Shown: positions 40,018 to 49,182 of the stretch, one piece after another | How positions within the stretch are numbered: the stretch's first letter is position 1 | How the letters are laid out: the number at the start of each line of letters is the position of its first letter | DNA from: Gammaproteobacteria bacterium | Lineage (GTDB): Bacteria; Pseudomonadota; Gammaproteobacteria; Nitrosococcales; Methylophagaceae | Direction: 5' to 3' | Assembly: GCA_029248745.1 (NCBI GenBank) | Contig: JAQWIT010000009.1 | Location: 1 to 64,000 of the forward strand | Length of the DNA: 64,000 bases | Program-made: the position numbers and the translations under genes | Notes under the pieces: model-generated | What the model was told of the DNA's origin: nothing | Database searches by the model: none | The model's input: only the letters and a program-made list of their open reading frames with translations

Positions 40018-41553
40018 ATGAATCAGTCTCATCGCCCACTAGCCCTGATTATTCTTGACGGATGGGGTTATAGTGAGACGCCTCAACACAATGCTATTCA
40101 TGCTGCTAAGACACCTGTCTGGGACAGTCTTTGGAGCGAATATCCGCACACTTTAATCAGTGCATCTGGTGAAGGTGTAGGGCTGCCGGGCGATCAAGTG
40201 GGTAACTCTGAGGTAGGTCATTTAAACATTGGGGCAGGGCGGGTTGTCTGTCAAGAATATACTCGCGTCAGCTTGGCGGTACGGGATCAGTCGTTTTTTT
40301 ATAATACGACTTTATTAGGCGCTGTTAATTACGCTAAGCAGGCTGGTAAAGCAGTACACATTATGGGGCTGCTTTCTCCCGGCGGTGTTCATAGTCATGA
40401 AGAACATATTCAGGCCATGGTTGAGATGGCTGTCAAACAAGGTGTTGAAAACGTCTATGTCCATGCCTTTTTAGATGGCCGTGATACACCACCGAGAAGT
40501 GCTCAAGCATCTATCGAGGCCATGGAGGCCAAATTCGCTGCATTAGGCCGTGGTCAATTTGCCTCGTTAATCGGCCGTTTTTATGCCATGGATCGCGATC
40601 AACGTTGGGAGCGTGTTGAAACAGCTTATAACTTACTCACCGATGGTGTTGCTGAATTTCAGGCCGACACTGCCACAGATGGCTTGGCCATGGCTTATGA
40701 TCGGGATGAAAATGATGAGTTTGTCCAGGCAACACGGATTGGCACTGATGTCATCAAAATGGAAGAAGGCGATGCTGTCGTCTTTATGAATTTTCGTTCT
40801 GATCGTGCCCGTGAATTAACGCTGGCCTTGACCGATCCTGAATTCTCAGAGTTTGCTCAAGCTCGGCCTTTAAACCTAGCTTCTGTTGTGACACTAACAG
40901 AATATAAGAGTGATTTTACGAACCCTATCGCGTTTCCTTCCGAGTCCCTCGATAATGTCTTGGGTGCCTATTTGGCCGATCAAGGTAAGCGCCAATTACG
41001 TATTTCTGAAACAGAGAAATATGCGCATGTCACCTTTTTCTTCAATGGCGGACAAGAAAAGCCTTTTGAAGGAGAAGACCGGATTTTGATTCCTTCCCCA
41101 CGAGTTAAAACTTACGATATGCAGCCTGCTATGGCGGCGCCTGAAGTGGCAGAGAAATTAGTTGAAGCCATTCATAGCGATCAATACGATGCCATTATGT
41201 GTAATTTTGCCAATGCCGATATGGTCGGTCACAGTGGTGAATTTGATGCTGCCGTTGAAGCGATTGAAGCTTTAGACACGGCATTAGGTCAAGTCTGGGA
41301 TGCGCTAAAAGCGGTTGGCGGTGAAATGATAGTCACAGCCGATCATGGTAATGCTGAGTTAATGAGAAATGAAGCAACAGGCCAAGCCCACACAGCACAC
41401 ACAAGTAACCCAGTTCCCCTTATTTTTGCTGGACGGCCAGGGCAGTGTTCAGCACAAGGGACTTTATCTGATATTGCACCGACAATGTTATCTCTGATGG
41501 GACTACCTATCCCCGACGAAATGGGTAAACATCTCCTTGTTAACTTAAGCTAA
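40018..41553 (+). CDS. gpmI: 2,3-bisphosphoglycerate-independent phosphoglycerate mutase
   Basis: A 511-residue manganese-dependent glycolytic enzyme of the alkaline phosphatase superfamily. Asp15 (ILDGWGY) and the nucleophile Ser64 ([14 protein letters not shown]) are present, as are [14 protein letters not shown] and the C-terminal metal motif [12 protein letters not shown]. Full length. First gene of gpmI-envC-ctpA, a conserved order. Confidence 0.97.
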   Translation: MNQSHRPLALIILDGWGYSETPQHNAIHAAKTPVWDSLWSEYPHTLISASGEGVGLPGDQVGNSEVGHLNIGAGRVVCQEYTRVSLAVRDQSFFYNTTLLGAVNYAKQAGKAVHIMGLLSPGGVHSHEEHIQAMVEMAVKQGVENVYVHAFLDGRDTPPRSAQASIEAMEAKFAALGRGQFASLIGRFYAMDRDQRWERVETAYNLLTDGVAEFQADTATDGLAMAYDRDENDEFVQATRIGTDVIKMEEGDAVVFMNFRSDRARELTLALTDPEFSEFAQARPLNLASVVTLTEYKSDFTNPIAFPSESLDNVLGAYLADQGKRQLRISETEKYAHVTFFFNGGQEKPFEGEDRILIPSPRVKTYDMQPAMAAPEVAEKLVEAIHSDQYDAIMCNFANADMVGHSGEFDAAVEAIEALDTALGQVWDALKAVGGEMIVTADHGNAELMRNEATGQAHTAHTSNPVPLIFAGRPGQCSAQGTLSDIAPTMLSLMGLPIPDEMGKHLLVNLS

Positions 41554-41574
41554 AAGCATACGCTAGCGTTCTTT

Positions 41575-42711
41575 ATGCCATTACACCGCCTCTTTTGTTA
41601 TTTGTGTTTGTTGCTTTTCACAGCATCAGGATTGCAGGCTGAACCTAACTCAGCCCAACGCCTTGAGGAAGTGCAGACTGAAATTGAGTCACTTTCTAAT
41701 GCCTTAGATAAGGATAAAAAAGCCCGCGCTAAACTCAACCGCCAGCTCAAGCAGCAAAGCAAAGCTGTTTCAACGCTAAACCGTGAATTACGCACATTAG
41801 GTATGCAGCTTAAACAAAAGCGTCGACAGCTTAGCCAGCTTGAAAGAGAGCAAGATGCTTTTCGTCAATCTCATGCTAAACAATTGAAGGCCTTAAACAG
41901 TCAGCTGAGAGCGGCTTATTTGAACACTCAGCCTCATTATTTGAAAGTTTTACTCAACCAACAATCTCCTAACAAACTGAGTCGTTCAAGTACCTATTTC
42001 CATTATTTTCACGAAGCACGTCAAACGCGGCTGACGGCTATTAGTGATAGCTTAAAAACCCTTGATAACAATAAAACAAACTTACTAGCAGCGCGCCAAG
42101 AGCAACGCTTGTTATACGAAAAAAGACAGGCTCGACAAAAACAATTAACAGCACAGAATGCACAACGTCTTGCCACGGCTAAACAGCTTGATCAACGCGT
42201 CAACTCTCAAGGTGCGCGAGTCGCTTCTTTAGTGGAAGAAGCTCAAGCTTTAAAAGCTTTGCTTGAGTCTTTGGCAGAGCAAGCACCAGCAGAAGCCATC
42301 TCAACGAGACCTTTCGGCCAATTGAAAGGGCGGCTGACTTGGCCCGTTAATGGCAAAGTCATTGCCCGTTACGGAGATTCACGAAAGCTCGGACAATTAA
42401 CTTGGCAAGGCATTATGATTAAATCTGCCATTGGCAAGGAGATTCGCTCTGCTGCTGCTGGACGCGTGGTATTTTCAGACTGGCTTCGTGGTTTCGGCTT
42501 ATTGCTTATTATTGACCATGGTGATAAATATATGACCCTATATGGCAATAATCAAAGCTTGCTTAAAGAGGTCGGTGACACCGTTACTGCCGGTGAATTG
42601 GTCGCATTAAGTGGTGAACAGGGTGTTAAACAATACGCCGGGCTTTACTTTGAGCTTCGCCATCAAGGCAACCCAACTGATCCAGTCAAATGGCTTGGTA
42701 AACGCAGTTAA
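41575..42711 (+). CDS. envC: Murein hydrolase activator EnvC
   Basis: A 378-residue periplasmic protein. A signal peptide (residues 1-22) precedes a long coiled coil (about 25-220) and a C-terminal LytM/M23 fold. The LytM zinc ligands are degenerate (WQGIMIK in place of the first His motif, GLYFELR near the end), as expected for EnvC, which activates the AmiA/AmiB amidases at the septum and does not cut peptidoglycan itself. It lies between gpmI and ctpA. Confidence 0.92.
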   Translation: MPLHRLFCYLCLLLFTASGLQAEPNSAQRLEEVQTEIESLSNALDKDKKARAKLNRQLKQQSKAVSTLNRELRTLGMQLKQKRRQLSQLEREQDAFRQSHAKQLKALNSQLRAAYLNTQPHYLKVLLNQQSPNKLSRSSTYFHYFHEARQTRLTAISDSLKTLDNNKTNLLAARQEQRLLYEKRQARQKQLTAQNAQRLATAKQLDQRVNSQGARVASLVEEAQALKALLESLAEQAPAEAISTRPFGQLKGRLTWPVNGKVIARYGDSRKLGQLTWQGIMIKSAIGKEIRSAAAGRVVFSDWLRGFGLLLIIDHGDKYMTLYGNNQSLLKEVGDTVTAGELVALSGEQGVKQYAGLYFELRHQGNPTDPVKWLGKRS

Positions 42712-42733
42712 TAATGAATTTTAGGGAAAGGTT

Positions 42734-44056
42734 ATGAGTTTTTTGAGACGAGATATTGGTTTGATTTCTGCGGGTGCGATTTTAGGCGCCTCGCTGATCT
42801 TTGGCCAAATGGTATTTGCCGATAATCAAAGTAATCGCCCTGATATTCCACTAGAAGATCTCCGCGCTTTCTCTGAAATTTTTGGTCGTATCAAAAATAA
42901 TTATGTTGAACCTGTCGACGATAAAGAGTTATTGCAGAATGCTATTCGAGGCATGTTATCTGGCCTAGATCCCCATTCAACTTACCTTGATCTAGAAGAT
43001 TTTAAACAACTTCGTGAGGGTACATCTGGCGAATTTGGCGGGCTTGGTATTGAAGTGACTATGGAAGATGGTTTTGTCCGTGTCGTATCGCCAATTGATG
43101 ATACGCCTGCTGCAAAAGCAGGGTTACAAGCAGGTGACTTGATTATTCGACTAGGCGAAACACCGGTAAAAGGGCTGTTGCTACGTGATGCTGTCGATAT
43201 TATGCGTGGTAAACCAGGAACAGATTTAGAGCTAACCATTATCCGTGAAGGTGCGGATAAACCTCTCAAAGTCTCCTTAACACGCGCTGTCATCAAAGTA
43301 AGAAGTGTCCGTTCTCGCACACTTGAACCAGGTTATGGCTATGTCCGTATTAGCACATTCCAACAACGTACCGGTGAAAGCCTCAATGAAGCGATTGAAA
43401 CACTGAAAAAGGACAATGACGGTACTTTGAATGGTCTTGTCTTGGACTTACGTAATAACCCTGGTGGCTTACTTAATGCCGCTGTTGAAGTGTCTGATAG
43501 TTTCATCACGAAGGGTCTGATTGTTTATACCGACGGCCGTATTCCGGATTCAAAACAAAAATTCAGCGCTAAACCCCGCGATATTTTAAAAGGTGCGCCA
43601 CTTATCGTGCTTGTGAATGGTGGTTCAGCTTCAGCATCAGAGATTGTTGCAGGTGCATTACAAGATCATCACCGTGCTGTTATTTTAGGCTCTAAAACCT
43701 TTGGTAAAGGCTCTGTTCAAACAGTGATGCCTTTAACAGACAGTACTGCTGTTAAGATGACAACAGCCCGCTATTTCACACCATCTGGTCGGTCGATTCA
43801 AGCGGAAGGCATTGTGCCGGACATTACGATTGATCGTGTTAAAGTGACTACAAGTGAAAATGCTGATTTTGAGCCTCTACGTGAACAAGATTTATCAAAA
43901 CATATTTCAAATGGTAACGGCAAAACAGACGAAGAGATTCCCAAAGAAGCTGCAAAAGAAAAAGCAGATGATGCGCCTTTAGCTGTGACTGACTATACGC
44001 TATCTGAAGCGCTCAACTTATTGAAGGGGATTCATATCCTGAACCGTTCAAAATGA
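42734..44056 (+). CDS. Carboxy-terminal processing protease (S41)
   Basis: A 440-residue secreted or membrane-tethered peptidase. A hydrophobic N-terminus is followed by a PDZ domain (GGLGIEVTMEDGFVRVVSP, about residues 95-180) and the S41 catalytic core, with Ser in NGGSASASEIVAGAL and Lys in KTFGKGSVQTV. The C-terminal linker is Lys/Glu-rich. It degrades or trims periplasmic proteins. Ends the gpmI-envC-ctpA block. Confidence 0.95.
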   Translation: MSFLRRDIGLISAGAILGASLIFGQMVFADNQSNRPDIPLEDLRAFSEIFGRIKNNYVEPVDDKELLQNAIRGMLSGLDPHSTYLDLEDFKQLREGTSGEFGGLGIEVTMEDGFVRVVSPIDDTPAAKAGLQAGDLIIRLGETPVKGLLLRDAVDIMRGKPGTDLELTIIREGADKPLKVSLTRAVIKVRSVRSRTLEPGYGYVRISTFQQRTGESLNEAIETLKKDNDGTLNGLVLDLRNNPGGLLNAAVEVSDSFITKGLIVYTDGRIPDSKQKFSAKPRDILKGAPLIVLVNGGSASASEIVAGALQDHHRAVILGSKTFGKGSVQTVMPLTDSTAVKMTTARYFTPSGRSIQAEGIVPDITIDRVKVTTSENADFEPLREQDLSKHISNGNGKTDEEIPKEAAKEKADDAPLAVTDYTLSEALNLLKGIHILNRSK

Positions 44057-44119
44057 TACATTATTAGTTGTTGCTGGGTATTAGTTGCCCAGCCTCTCTC
44101 AAAAAGGAAAGAGATTGTT

Positions 44120-44920
44120 ATGTCGGCTTCTGAACTCGCTACTCTATCAATTTCGTTAGTTGAGCTCTCTACCACACAACATAAAACCATCGCTTCTCAT
44201 TTAAATGGGGAGGGTATCGTCCAGATTAATAGTGTCGACAGTGGCGAAGAAGCTATTCATTTTATTCAGAAATATCCGCCCGACCTAGTCATCAGTGCAA
44301 TGCATTTACCTGACACGTCCGCCATGGAATTGTTAGCTAAATTACAGCCTTCCGTGCATTACGATGCGCTTAACTTTATGTTGATTTCGAGCTAAACCCC
44401 GTTTAGTGCACTTAACCCTATTCGCCAGGCAGGCGTTGTTGGCATTCTTCCTAAGCCTTTTGCACACCAAGATTTGCTACGCGCTTTAAGAACCACTCTA
44501 GATTACATCCACCCAAAAGAACTGGCCTTAGCCAATTATCATGCTGATGAACTCAATGTCCTTGTTGTAGACGACAGTATGGCTGCGAGAAATCATATTG
44601 CTCGTGTACTAGGGGATATCGGTATAGAAAGCATAACAAAGGCTGAAAATGGCCTTGACTCCATTGCTAAGCTATCAGATGAAGACTTTGACCTAATTAT
44701 CACCGAGCTCAATATGCACGGAATGGATGGCCAGCAGCTCATCGAACATGTATGACATGAAATGGGCAACACCTACATTCCCATTTTGATGGTTACCAGT
44801 GAGCATGATGCTGCCCGATTGAGTAGTGGCCAACAATCTGGTGTTTCCGCTATTTGTGATAAGCCTTTTGAGCCTCAGACCGTTCGTGAAATTCTATTTC
44901 GTGTTTTAGACGAAGCTTAA
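44120..44920 (+). pseudogene. Two-receiver-domain response regulator with two in-frame stops
   Basis: A 266-residue frame with no frameshift carries two receiver domains. It is interrupted by TAA at 44393 (LMLISS-stop-TPFSAL) and TGA at 44753 (LIEHV-stop-HEMGN). Each stop is one base from a sense codon. The second domain keeps VLVVDDSMAARNHI and a terminal CDKPFEP. The usual phosphoacceptor Asp is Ala in the first (LVISAMHLP) and Glu in the second (IITELNMHGMDG), so phosphorelay was already compromised. An AGGAAAG ribosome site precedes the ATG. Confidence 0.85.
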
Positions 44921-44930
44921 ATAACAGGCA

Positions 44931-44961
44931 AAAAAATAGGCCGCCTGAGCGACCTATTTTT
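44931..44961. terminator. Bidirectional terminator between dead regulator and GST operon
   Basis: A stem of AAAAATAGG plus CCGC with the matching GCGACCTATTTTT, loop CTGA, one C-A mismatch. It serves the GST gene ending at 44983 on the minus strand and the regulator on the plus strand. Its core (AGGCCGC...GCGACCT) recurs in the hairpin at 46818 after the other GST pair. Confidence 0.75.
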
Positions 44962-44982
44962 AAACTTCTTTTTGAAAATGGC

Positions 44983-45771
44983 TTAGAACTCACCACACTC
45001 AATATCAGCAATCGTTTTAGACTTAATATCTTCTAGAGAAGGCATAAAGTCATACGCTACAATATCTTGGCCTGAATAGCTCTTATGTGTTTTGATTTTT
45101 TCAAACCATCCTTTCACATTTGGACGAGAATTTAACATTTCCTCTTCACCAATTACAGATAATAAGTGTAAGTATGCAGTGAAATGAATGTCGACATAGC
45201 TAAATTCACCAACAATGTATTCTGATGCAATTTTTGCATCCAATGCATCTAACGGCGTAGCAAGCCCAGCACGTGCAGCATCAACAGCCGCATTATCAGC
45301 TGCATAACTTGCATCGCCCATCGGGCCGATGACAAGTTCTTGCATTAATGTTTCGACATGAGGTTGTACTTCAGTACGACCTACATCCATCCAGTAGTTT
45401 TGATCTGCTAATACTTCAGCGTTACGTGGCGCTAAGAAACGGCCTAAACCACGGCCTTCAACAAACACCGATGTGCCATTTTCTCCAGTCACAATATAAT
45501 CAGCTTCTTTCAAAGCAGGCATAATGCCCAGTGGTGAAATTTTACGGTAATCCTCCGTGTCTTGCTGTTTGGCTGACATATCAACCACGGCAGACTCAAC
45601 TTCAATCCCCTTTTCAGCCGCTGTTAACATGACTTTTAATGTATCAGGATGACCAGGGAAGCCCAATAGTTGCATAACGTACTGGGTCTTTTTCATCTCA
45701 CCATCACTACCGTAACGGTCATCGGCATCTAATGCTTTTGCAGCAGAACCAAAATGAAATAAATCACTCAT
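44983..45771 (-). CDS. Glutathione transferase-like protein with conserved N-terminal extension (copy 1, long type)
   Basis: A 262-residue GST-fold protein. The first 28 residues (FGSAAKALDADDRYGSDGE and flanks) are an extension not usual in GSTs but almost identical in the paralogue at 46874. The thioredoxin-like domain follows (KVMLTAAEKGIEVESAVVDM, SPLGIMPAL with the cis-Pro). The C-terminal helical domain shows YIVGEFSYVDIHFTAYLHL and ends ECGEF. The N-terminal catalytic Ser/Tyr/Cys is not obvious (LLGFPGHPDT). It presumably binds or uses glutathione; substrate unknown. Good GGAGG ribosome site. Second gene of the pair with 45796. Confidence 0.8.
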   Translation of the reverse strand: MSDLFHFGSAAKALDADDRYGSDGEMKKTQYVMQLLGFPGHPDTLKVMLTAAEKGIEVESAVVDMSAKQQDTEDYRKISPLGIMPALKEADYIVTGENGTSVFVEGRGLGRFLAPRNAEVLADQNYWMDVGRTEVQPHVETLMQELVIGPMGDASYAADNAAVDAARAGLATPLDALDAKIASEYIVGEFSYVDIHFTAYLHLLSVIGEEEMLNSRPNVKGWFEKIKTHKSYSGQDIVAYDFMPSLEDIKSKTIADIECGEF

Positions 45772-45795
45772 TCTTTTTTCCTCCAGATAAGCCGA

Positions 45796-46458
45796 TTAAG
45801 CAGCTTTTAATTGTTTTTGTTTAATGTCTTCAAGTGATGGCAAACTAGCGTAGCTCGGACGCTGCTTAACTTTGTCATACCAAGCTTTAGTATTTGGACG
45901 TAAATCAATCATGTCTTGCTTACCAGCCAACACTAGAAAGTGGGCTACGGCTGTCCAATGAACATCTGCATGACTGTAATCGCCAACGATGAATTTTTTA
46001 CCTGTTAATGCACTATCAAATGCATTCAAGTTGGTTTCAATAATCGCTTCAGCATCGGCAGCGACATCACTTCCAAAAGCAGCTGCTTTAACTAAAGACT
46101 CGACAGATGCGGCCACAATTTCAGACACTTGCCACCAGTAGTTTTGATGACCAAAGTGTTGTGCTTTCTTCGGGTTCATGAACCCTTTACCGCGCGTATC
46201 AAGGTAAGCTAAACCTGCTTCAGCACCAATGGCAACAGCATCGCCTTCTTGTAAATAAGGGTGCTTACCAAATGGTGATAGGGCACGATACTCTGCTTGG
46301 TCTTGTTCACCTGCTTGTGTATCAAGTAACTCTATTTCCAATTTGACTTGCTTTTCACCTGCCATGATTAAGCATTTAACTGTACTTAAGTCTCCTGGAA
46401 ACCCTCGTAGTTTCATGCCTGTTTCTGCTTTATTTTTCTTTTTAAAAAGCCCAAACAT
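45796..46458 (-). CDS. Glutathione transferase-like protein (copy 1, short type)
   Basis: A 220-residue GST-fold protein lacking the DADDRYGS extension of its neighbours. It starts MFGLFKKKNK, nearly the same as the ferredoxin at 261. It then shows a thioredoxin-like domain (LRGFPGDLSTVKCLIMAGEK, SPFGKHPYLQ) and the C-terminal helical domain (IVGDYSHADVHWTAVAHFL), ending LPSLEDIKQKQLKAA. First gene of a two-gene operon with the long GST downstream (24-bp gap). The C-terminal part is closely related to the fusion ORF at 47690, showing that the pair was duplicated. Confidence 0.8.
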   Translation of the reverse strand: MFGLFKKKNKAETGMKLRGFPGDLSTVKCLIMAGEKQVKLEIELLDTQAGEQDQAEYRALSPFGKHPYLQEGDAVAIGAEAGLAYLDTRGKGFMNPKKAQHFGHQNYWWQVSEIVAASVESLVKAAAFGSDVAADAEAIIETNLNAFDSALTGKKFIVGDYSHADVHWTAVAHFLVLAGKQDMIDLRPNTKAWYDKVKQRPSYASLPSLEDIKQKQLKAA

Positions 46459-46718
46459 TTTATTACCTCTTTTTCGTTAATATACTGAGCCAGTCACTTA
46501 GCTTTCATGCTTAAATTCAGTTTGATGACTGGTCCTACCCTAAAATTTAGTCGTACTTAAAAATGTGGACGCCATCCTGAAATGTATTTGAATGGCCAGA
46601 TATCGCTGAACAATAGCAAAGATCTGCTCTCTCTGACTAGTATCACTTGTGTTTTGAAATGTTACGCTGCGGTTTTAAATACCGAGTTCAGCATAGGTAG
46701 GATAGGAGGTAATTGAAA

Positions 46719-46775
46719 ATGAGACGATTCCGCTGAGGATTTATTATCCTTGTGTTTTGTCTTTTTTTTGGCTAG
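46719..46775 (+). pseudogene. Possible start of a lost exported or membrane protein
   Basis: A consensus AGGAGG (46704-46709) precedes ATG 46719 by 9 bp. The frame reads MRRFR, then TGA, then GFIILVFCLFFG and TAG. Basic residues followed by a hydrophobic segment have the form of a signal peptide or first membrane helix; CGA to TGA would explain the first stop. It may equally be chance. Opposite in strand to the flanking GST genes. Confidence 0.3.
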
Positions 46776-46817
46776 TTGTGTTTGATTTTTGCGCAGTGTG
46801 TTCGAACGTTTTCATAA

Positions 46818-46846
46818 GATCAGGCCGCTTAAGGTGCGACCTGATC
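46818..46846 (-). terminator. Hairpin after the second GST pair
   Basis: A GATCAGG/CCTGATC stem continues after one mismatch with CGC/GCG around a 7-base loop. No T-run follows on the minus strand, so it is not a strong terminator. The core matches that of the hairpin at 44931, supporting duplication of the whole GST cassette. Confidence 0.5.
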
Positions 46847-46873
46847 CAATGAATCGTTTTTTATCTGTTGAAT

Positions 46874-47665
46874 TTAGAATTCACCACATTCAACATCTTT
46901 CATGATTTTCGCTTTGATTTCATCCAAAGTTGGTAGGAAATCATAGCTAATGATATCTTGGCCTGAGAAGCTCTTATGCGCTTTGATGCGCTCGAACCAA
47001 GCTCTGAGATTACTGTGTTTAGCCAAAAGGACGCCTTCACCCAAAATAGTCAATAGGTGAATGTAAATCGTCCAATGGATATCTGCATATGAATATTGAC
47101 CTACAACGAACTCATTAGATTGCAATTGATCATCAAAGGCATCTAATGAATCCGCTAGTGCTTCACGCGCTGCGTTGATTGCCGCATCATCAGAAGCAAA
47201 GCTAGGATCTGCCATTTGGCCACACACTTTTTGCGTCATTAATGCTTCAACATGGGGTTGTACTTCTTCTTTACCCACTTCCATCCAATACATTTCCGTT
47301 GCTAAAACCGCAGCATTACGTGGTGCAAGTCTGTTACCTAGACCACGTCCCTCTATAAAGACGGCGACGCCTGATTCTCCAGCGATGGTGTAGTAAGCTT
47401 CTTTCAATGCCGGTGTTAAACCAAATGGTGAGATCGCACGGTAATCCGCGCTGTCTTGCTCATCTTTTGTCATGTCTAAAATACCGCTTTCAACTTCGAT
47501 ACCTTTTTCTGCTGCTGTTAACAAACATTTCAATGTATCCACATCACCCGGGAATCCGAGTAATTGCATGATGTATTGGGTTTTTTTCATTTCACCGTCA
47601 CTTCCGTAACGATCATCTGCATCTAGTGCTTTAGCAGCAGAGCCATAATGAAATAAATCAGCCAT
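46874..47665 (-). CDS. Glutathione transferase-like protein with conserved N-terminal extension (copy 2, long type)
   Basis: A 263-residue paralogue of the gene at 44983. The N-terminal YGSAAKALDADDRYGSDGEM is the same apart from Phe to Tyr, the thioredoxin-like part shows KCLLTAAEKGIEVESGILDM and SPFGLTPAL, and the protein ends KDVECGEF. The helical domain has FVVGQYSYADIHWTIYIHL. Strong GAGGAG ribosome site. It follows the XylM-GST fusion gene by 24 bp, the same spacing as in the other pair, and is probably cotranscribed with it. Function inferred only from the fold. Confidence 0.8.
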   Translation of the reverse strand: MADLFHYGSAAKALDADDRYGSDGEMKKTQYIMQLLGFPGDVDTLKCLLTAAEKGIEVESGILDMTKDEQDSADYRAISPFGLTPALKEAYYTIAGESGVAVFIEGRGLGNRLAPRNAAVLATEMYWMEVGKEEVQPHVEALMTQKVCGQMADPSFASDDAAINAAREALADSLDAFDDQLQSNEFVVGQYSYADIHWTIYIHLLTILGEGVLLAKHSNLRAWFERIKAHKSFSGQDIISYDFLPTLDEIKAKIMKDVECGEF

Positions 47666-47689
47666 TTTGTTTCTCCTCTTTAGTGATGA

Positions 47690-48205
47690 TCAGGCGACTG
47701 ATCTAAGTTGTTTGTTTTTGACATCATCAAGTGATGGTAAGCCTACATAACTACTGCGGGCTTTCACTCTGTCAAACCAAGCATTGAGGTTGCTACGTGA
47801 TGAGATCATGTCTTGCTCTCCCACTAATGTCAGCATATGCGCAACGGCTGTCCAATGGACGTCTGCAAATGAATATTCACCGACGATATATTCTTTGTTA
47901 TCGATGAAAGTATTTAATTCATCTCGCCAAACCAATGAAAGCTGTAATAAAACAAAAATGGGGTACTGTGCATACATCATGGCGTTTAATAACCACGGTA
48001 CGCCATTGAGTTCACCATCCTCATCGACACCCGCAGGGTCTAATTTTACTGGTAATAGACTGGTAGCCCAATCTAGCACTATCGCTGATGCGAACATGGC
48101 TACCCCTAGCCATGTATATATTCCACCGTATACGATGCCTAGCATCGCAATAACGATCAGTAACGGTGTTAAAAAATATCTTAGATTAATGATTACTTTA
48201 TTCAT
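47690..48205 (-). CDS. Fusion ORF: XylM-like N-terminus joined to GST C-terminal domain (copy 2, short type)
   Basis: A 171-residue frame of two parts. Residues 1 to about 93 match the N-terminus of XylM-like di-iron hydroxylases: NLRYFLTPLLIVIAMLGIVY, YTWLGVAMFASAIVLD, a LLPVKLDPAG loop and MYAQYPIFVLLQLSLVW, with about three membrane helices. From about residue 95 it is the helical domain of the short GST: IDNKEYIVGEYSFADVHW through LPSLDDVKNKQLRSVA. The hydroxylase histidines and the whole GST thioredoxin fold are missing. The start at 48205 has GGAGGG 7 bp upstream. Probably the product of a deletion or recombination; activity unlikely unless it acts as a membrane anchor. Confidence 0.8.
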   Translation of the reverse strand: MNKVIINLRYFLTPLLIVIAMLGIVYGGIYTWLGVAMFASAIVLDWATSLLPVKLDPAGVDEDGELNGVPWLLNAMMYAQYPIFVLLQLSLVWRDELNTFIDNKEYIVGEYSFADVHWTAVAHMLTLVGEQDMISSRSNLNAWFDRVKARSSYVGLPSLDDVKNKQLRSVA

Positions 48206-48517
48206 TAATTTTCCCTCCAAAGTCAATTAAAAATGTCCACCTCGGCCTCTATGAACCGTTGTAACCGGTGACAAACGTACCTATGAAGTTTTCGCGACAC
48301 ATATATGTATTAGACACATTTTATATGTGGTTATTTATCCCTATAAATAGTAAATGTATTTAACCCTTTGAAAACAAGGTAATTTAGCCCTAGTAATTTA
48401 TGGAATATTAGCTGTTTTTTTCGTTTATTTTTAATGTGAAATACTTTTCTCCCGTTACAAATTCTCGACTGTTCCGCTGGGTTATTCTCTCTGAGAAACA
48501 AATGGTAAACTGGGCCT
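48206..48517. other. Divergent promoter region
   Basis: 312 bp between the fusion gene and the LysE gene. AT-rich, with the inverted repeat at 48298-48329. No gene is seen. It must hold promoters for both directions. Confidence 0.5.
48298..48329. promoter_or_regulatory. Inverted repeat, possible operator
   Basis: CACATATA and TATATGTG face each other across 16 bp; the left half also contains ACATATATGT, itself a palindrome. The site lies about 95-125 bp upstream of the XylM-GST fusion gene and could bind a dimeric regulator of the GST cassette. Confidence 0.35.
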
Positions 48518-49144
48518 ATGGTTGACGTAGATTCCTTATTTCTATTTGTCTCGACATCTTTCTTTTTTGCGATTGCACCTGGCCCAGATAATGTCTATGT
48601 CTTGACTCAGTCGGCCCTGCATAACTGGCGTGCCGGTTTATTTATTACGCTTGGCTTATGCACTGGTTTAATCGTGCATTCATTAGCGGTTGTGTTTGGC
48701 CTATCAGCCCTTATTTTTGCCTCTCCCTTAGCTTTTAATGCGATTAAATTCCTTGGCGTTGCCTACTTAATTTATTTAGCTTGGCAGGTTTTTCATGCCA
48801 AAACGTTATCCCTAGAAACAAAAAATTCTTTTGTATTAAGCCATGGTCAGCTTTATCGCCGAGGCATCATCATGAACCTCGTTAACCCGAAGATCACACT
48901 ATTTTTTATTGCTTTTTTACCGCAATTTGTTGATATGGCTGATTCGAATGTCACAGGACAACTTTTATTGTTAAGTGGCCTTTTTATTGTTATCGCATTT
49001 CTCGTTATGACTAGTATCGCGTTGATTTCAGACTCTCTAAGTCCCTGTCTGAGCGATTCCCCAGGCGTTCAGAAAGCCCTACACACCTTAACTGGTCTTG
49101 TCCTATTAGCCCTAGCATTTCACCTTGCATCGCTGACAATATGA
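48518..49144 (+). CDS. LysE/RhtB-family amino acid exporter
   Basis: A 208-residue inner membrane protein with about six helices. The N-terminal FAIAPGPDNVYVLTQSALH is the family signature, and GIIMNLVNPKITLFFIAFLP is the second conserved stretch. The family exports amino acids such as homoserine, threonine or lysine; the substrate here is unknown. Followed after 38 bp by a dead DUF924 gene on the same strand. Confidence 0.92.
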   Translation: MVDVDSLFLFVSTSFFFAIAPGPDNVYVLTQSALHNWRAGLFITLGLCTGLIVHSLAVVFGLSALIFASPLAFNAIKFLGVAYLIYLAWQVFHAKTLSLETKNSFVLSHGQLYRRGIIMNLVNPKITLFFIAFLPQFVDMADSNVTGQLLLLSGLFIVIAFLVMTSIALISDSLSPCLSDSPGVQKALHTLTGLVLLALAFHLASLTI

Positions 49145-49182
49145 ATACATTCGCTTCCTTATTTGGTTACACAACATAGACA

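Larger units (their letters stand above)
46459..46873. other. Gap between the two GST pairs
   Basis: This presumably holds the promoter for the 46458-44983 pair. It also holds a terminator-like hairpin near 46818-46846 and a dead mini-ORF at 46719. I find no other gene. Confidence 0.45.

Noticed and set aside
41575-42711. EnvC as a broken peptidase because its LytM zinc ligands are missing
   Set aside because: Loss of these ligands is normal for EnvC, which activates amidases without being an enzyme.
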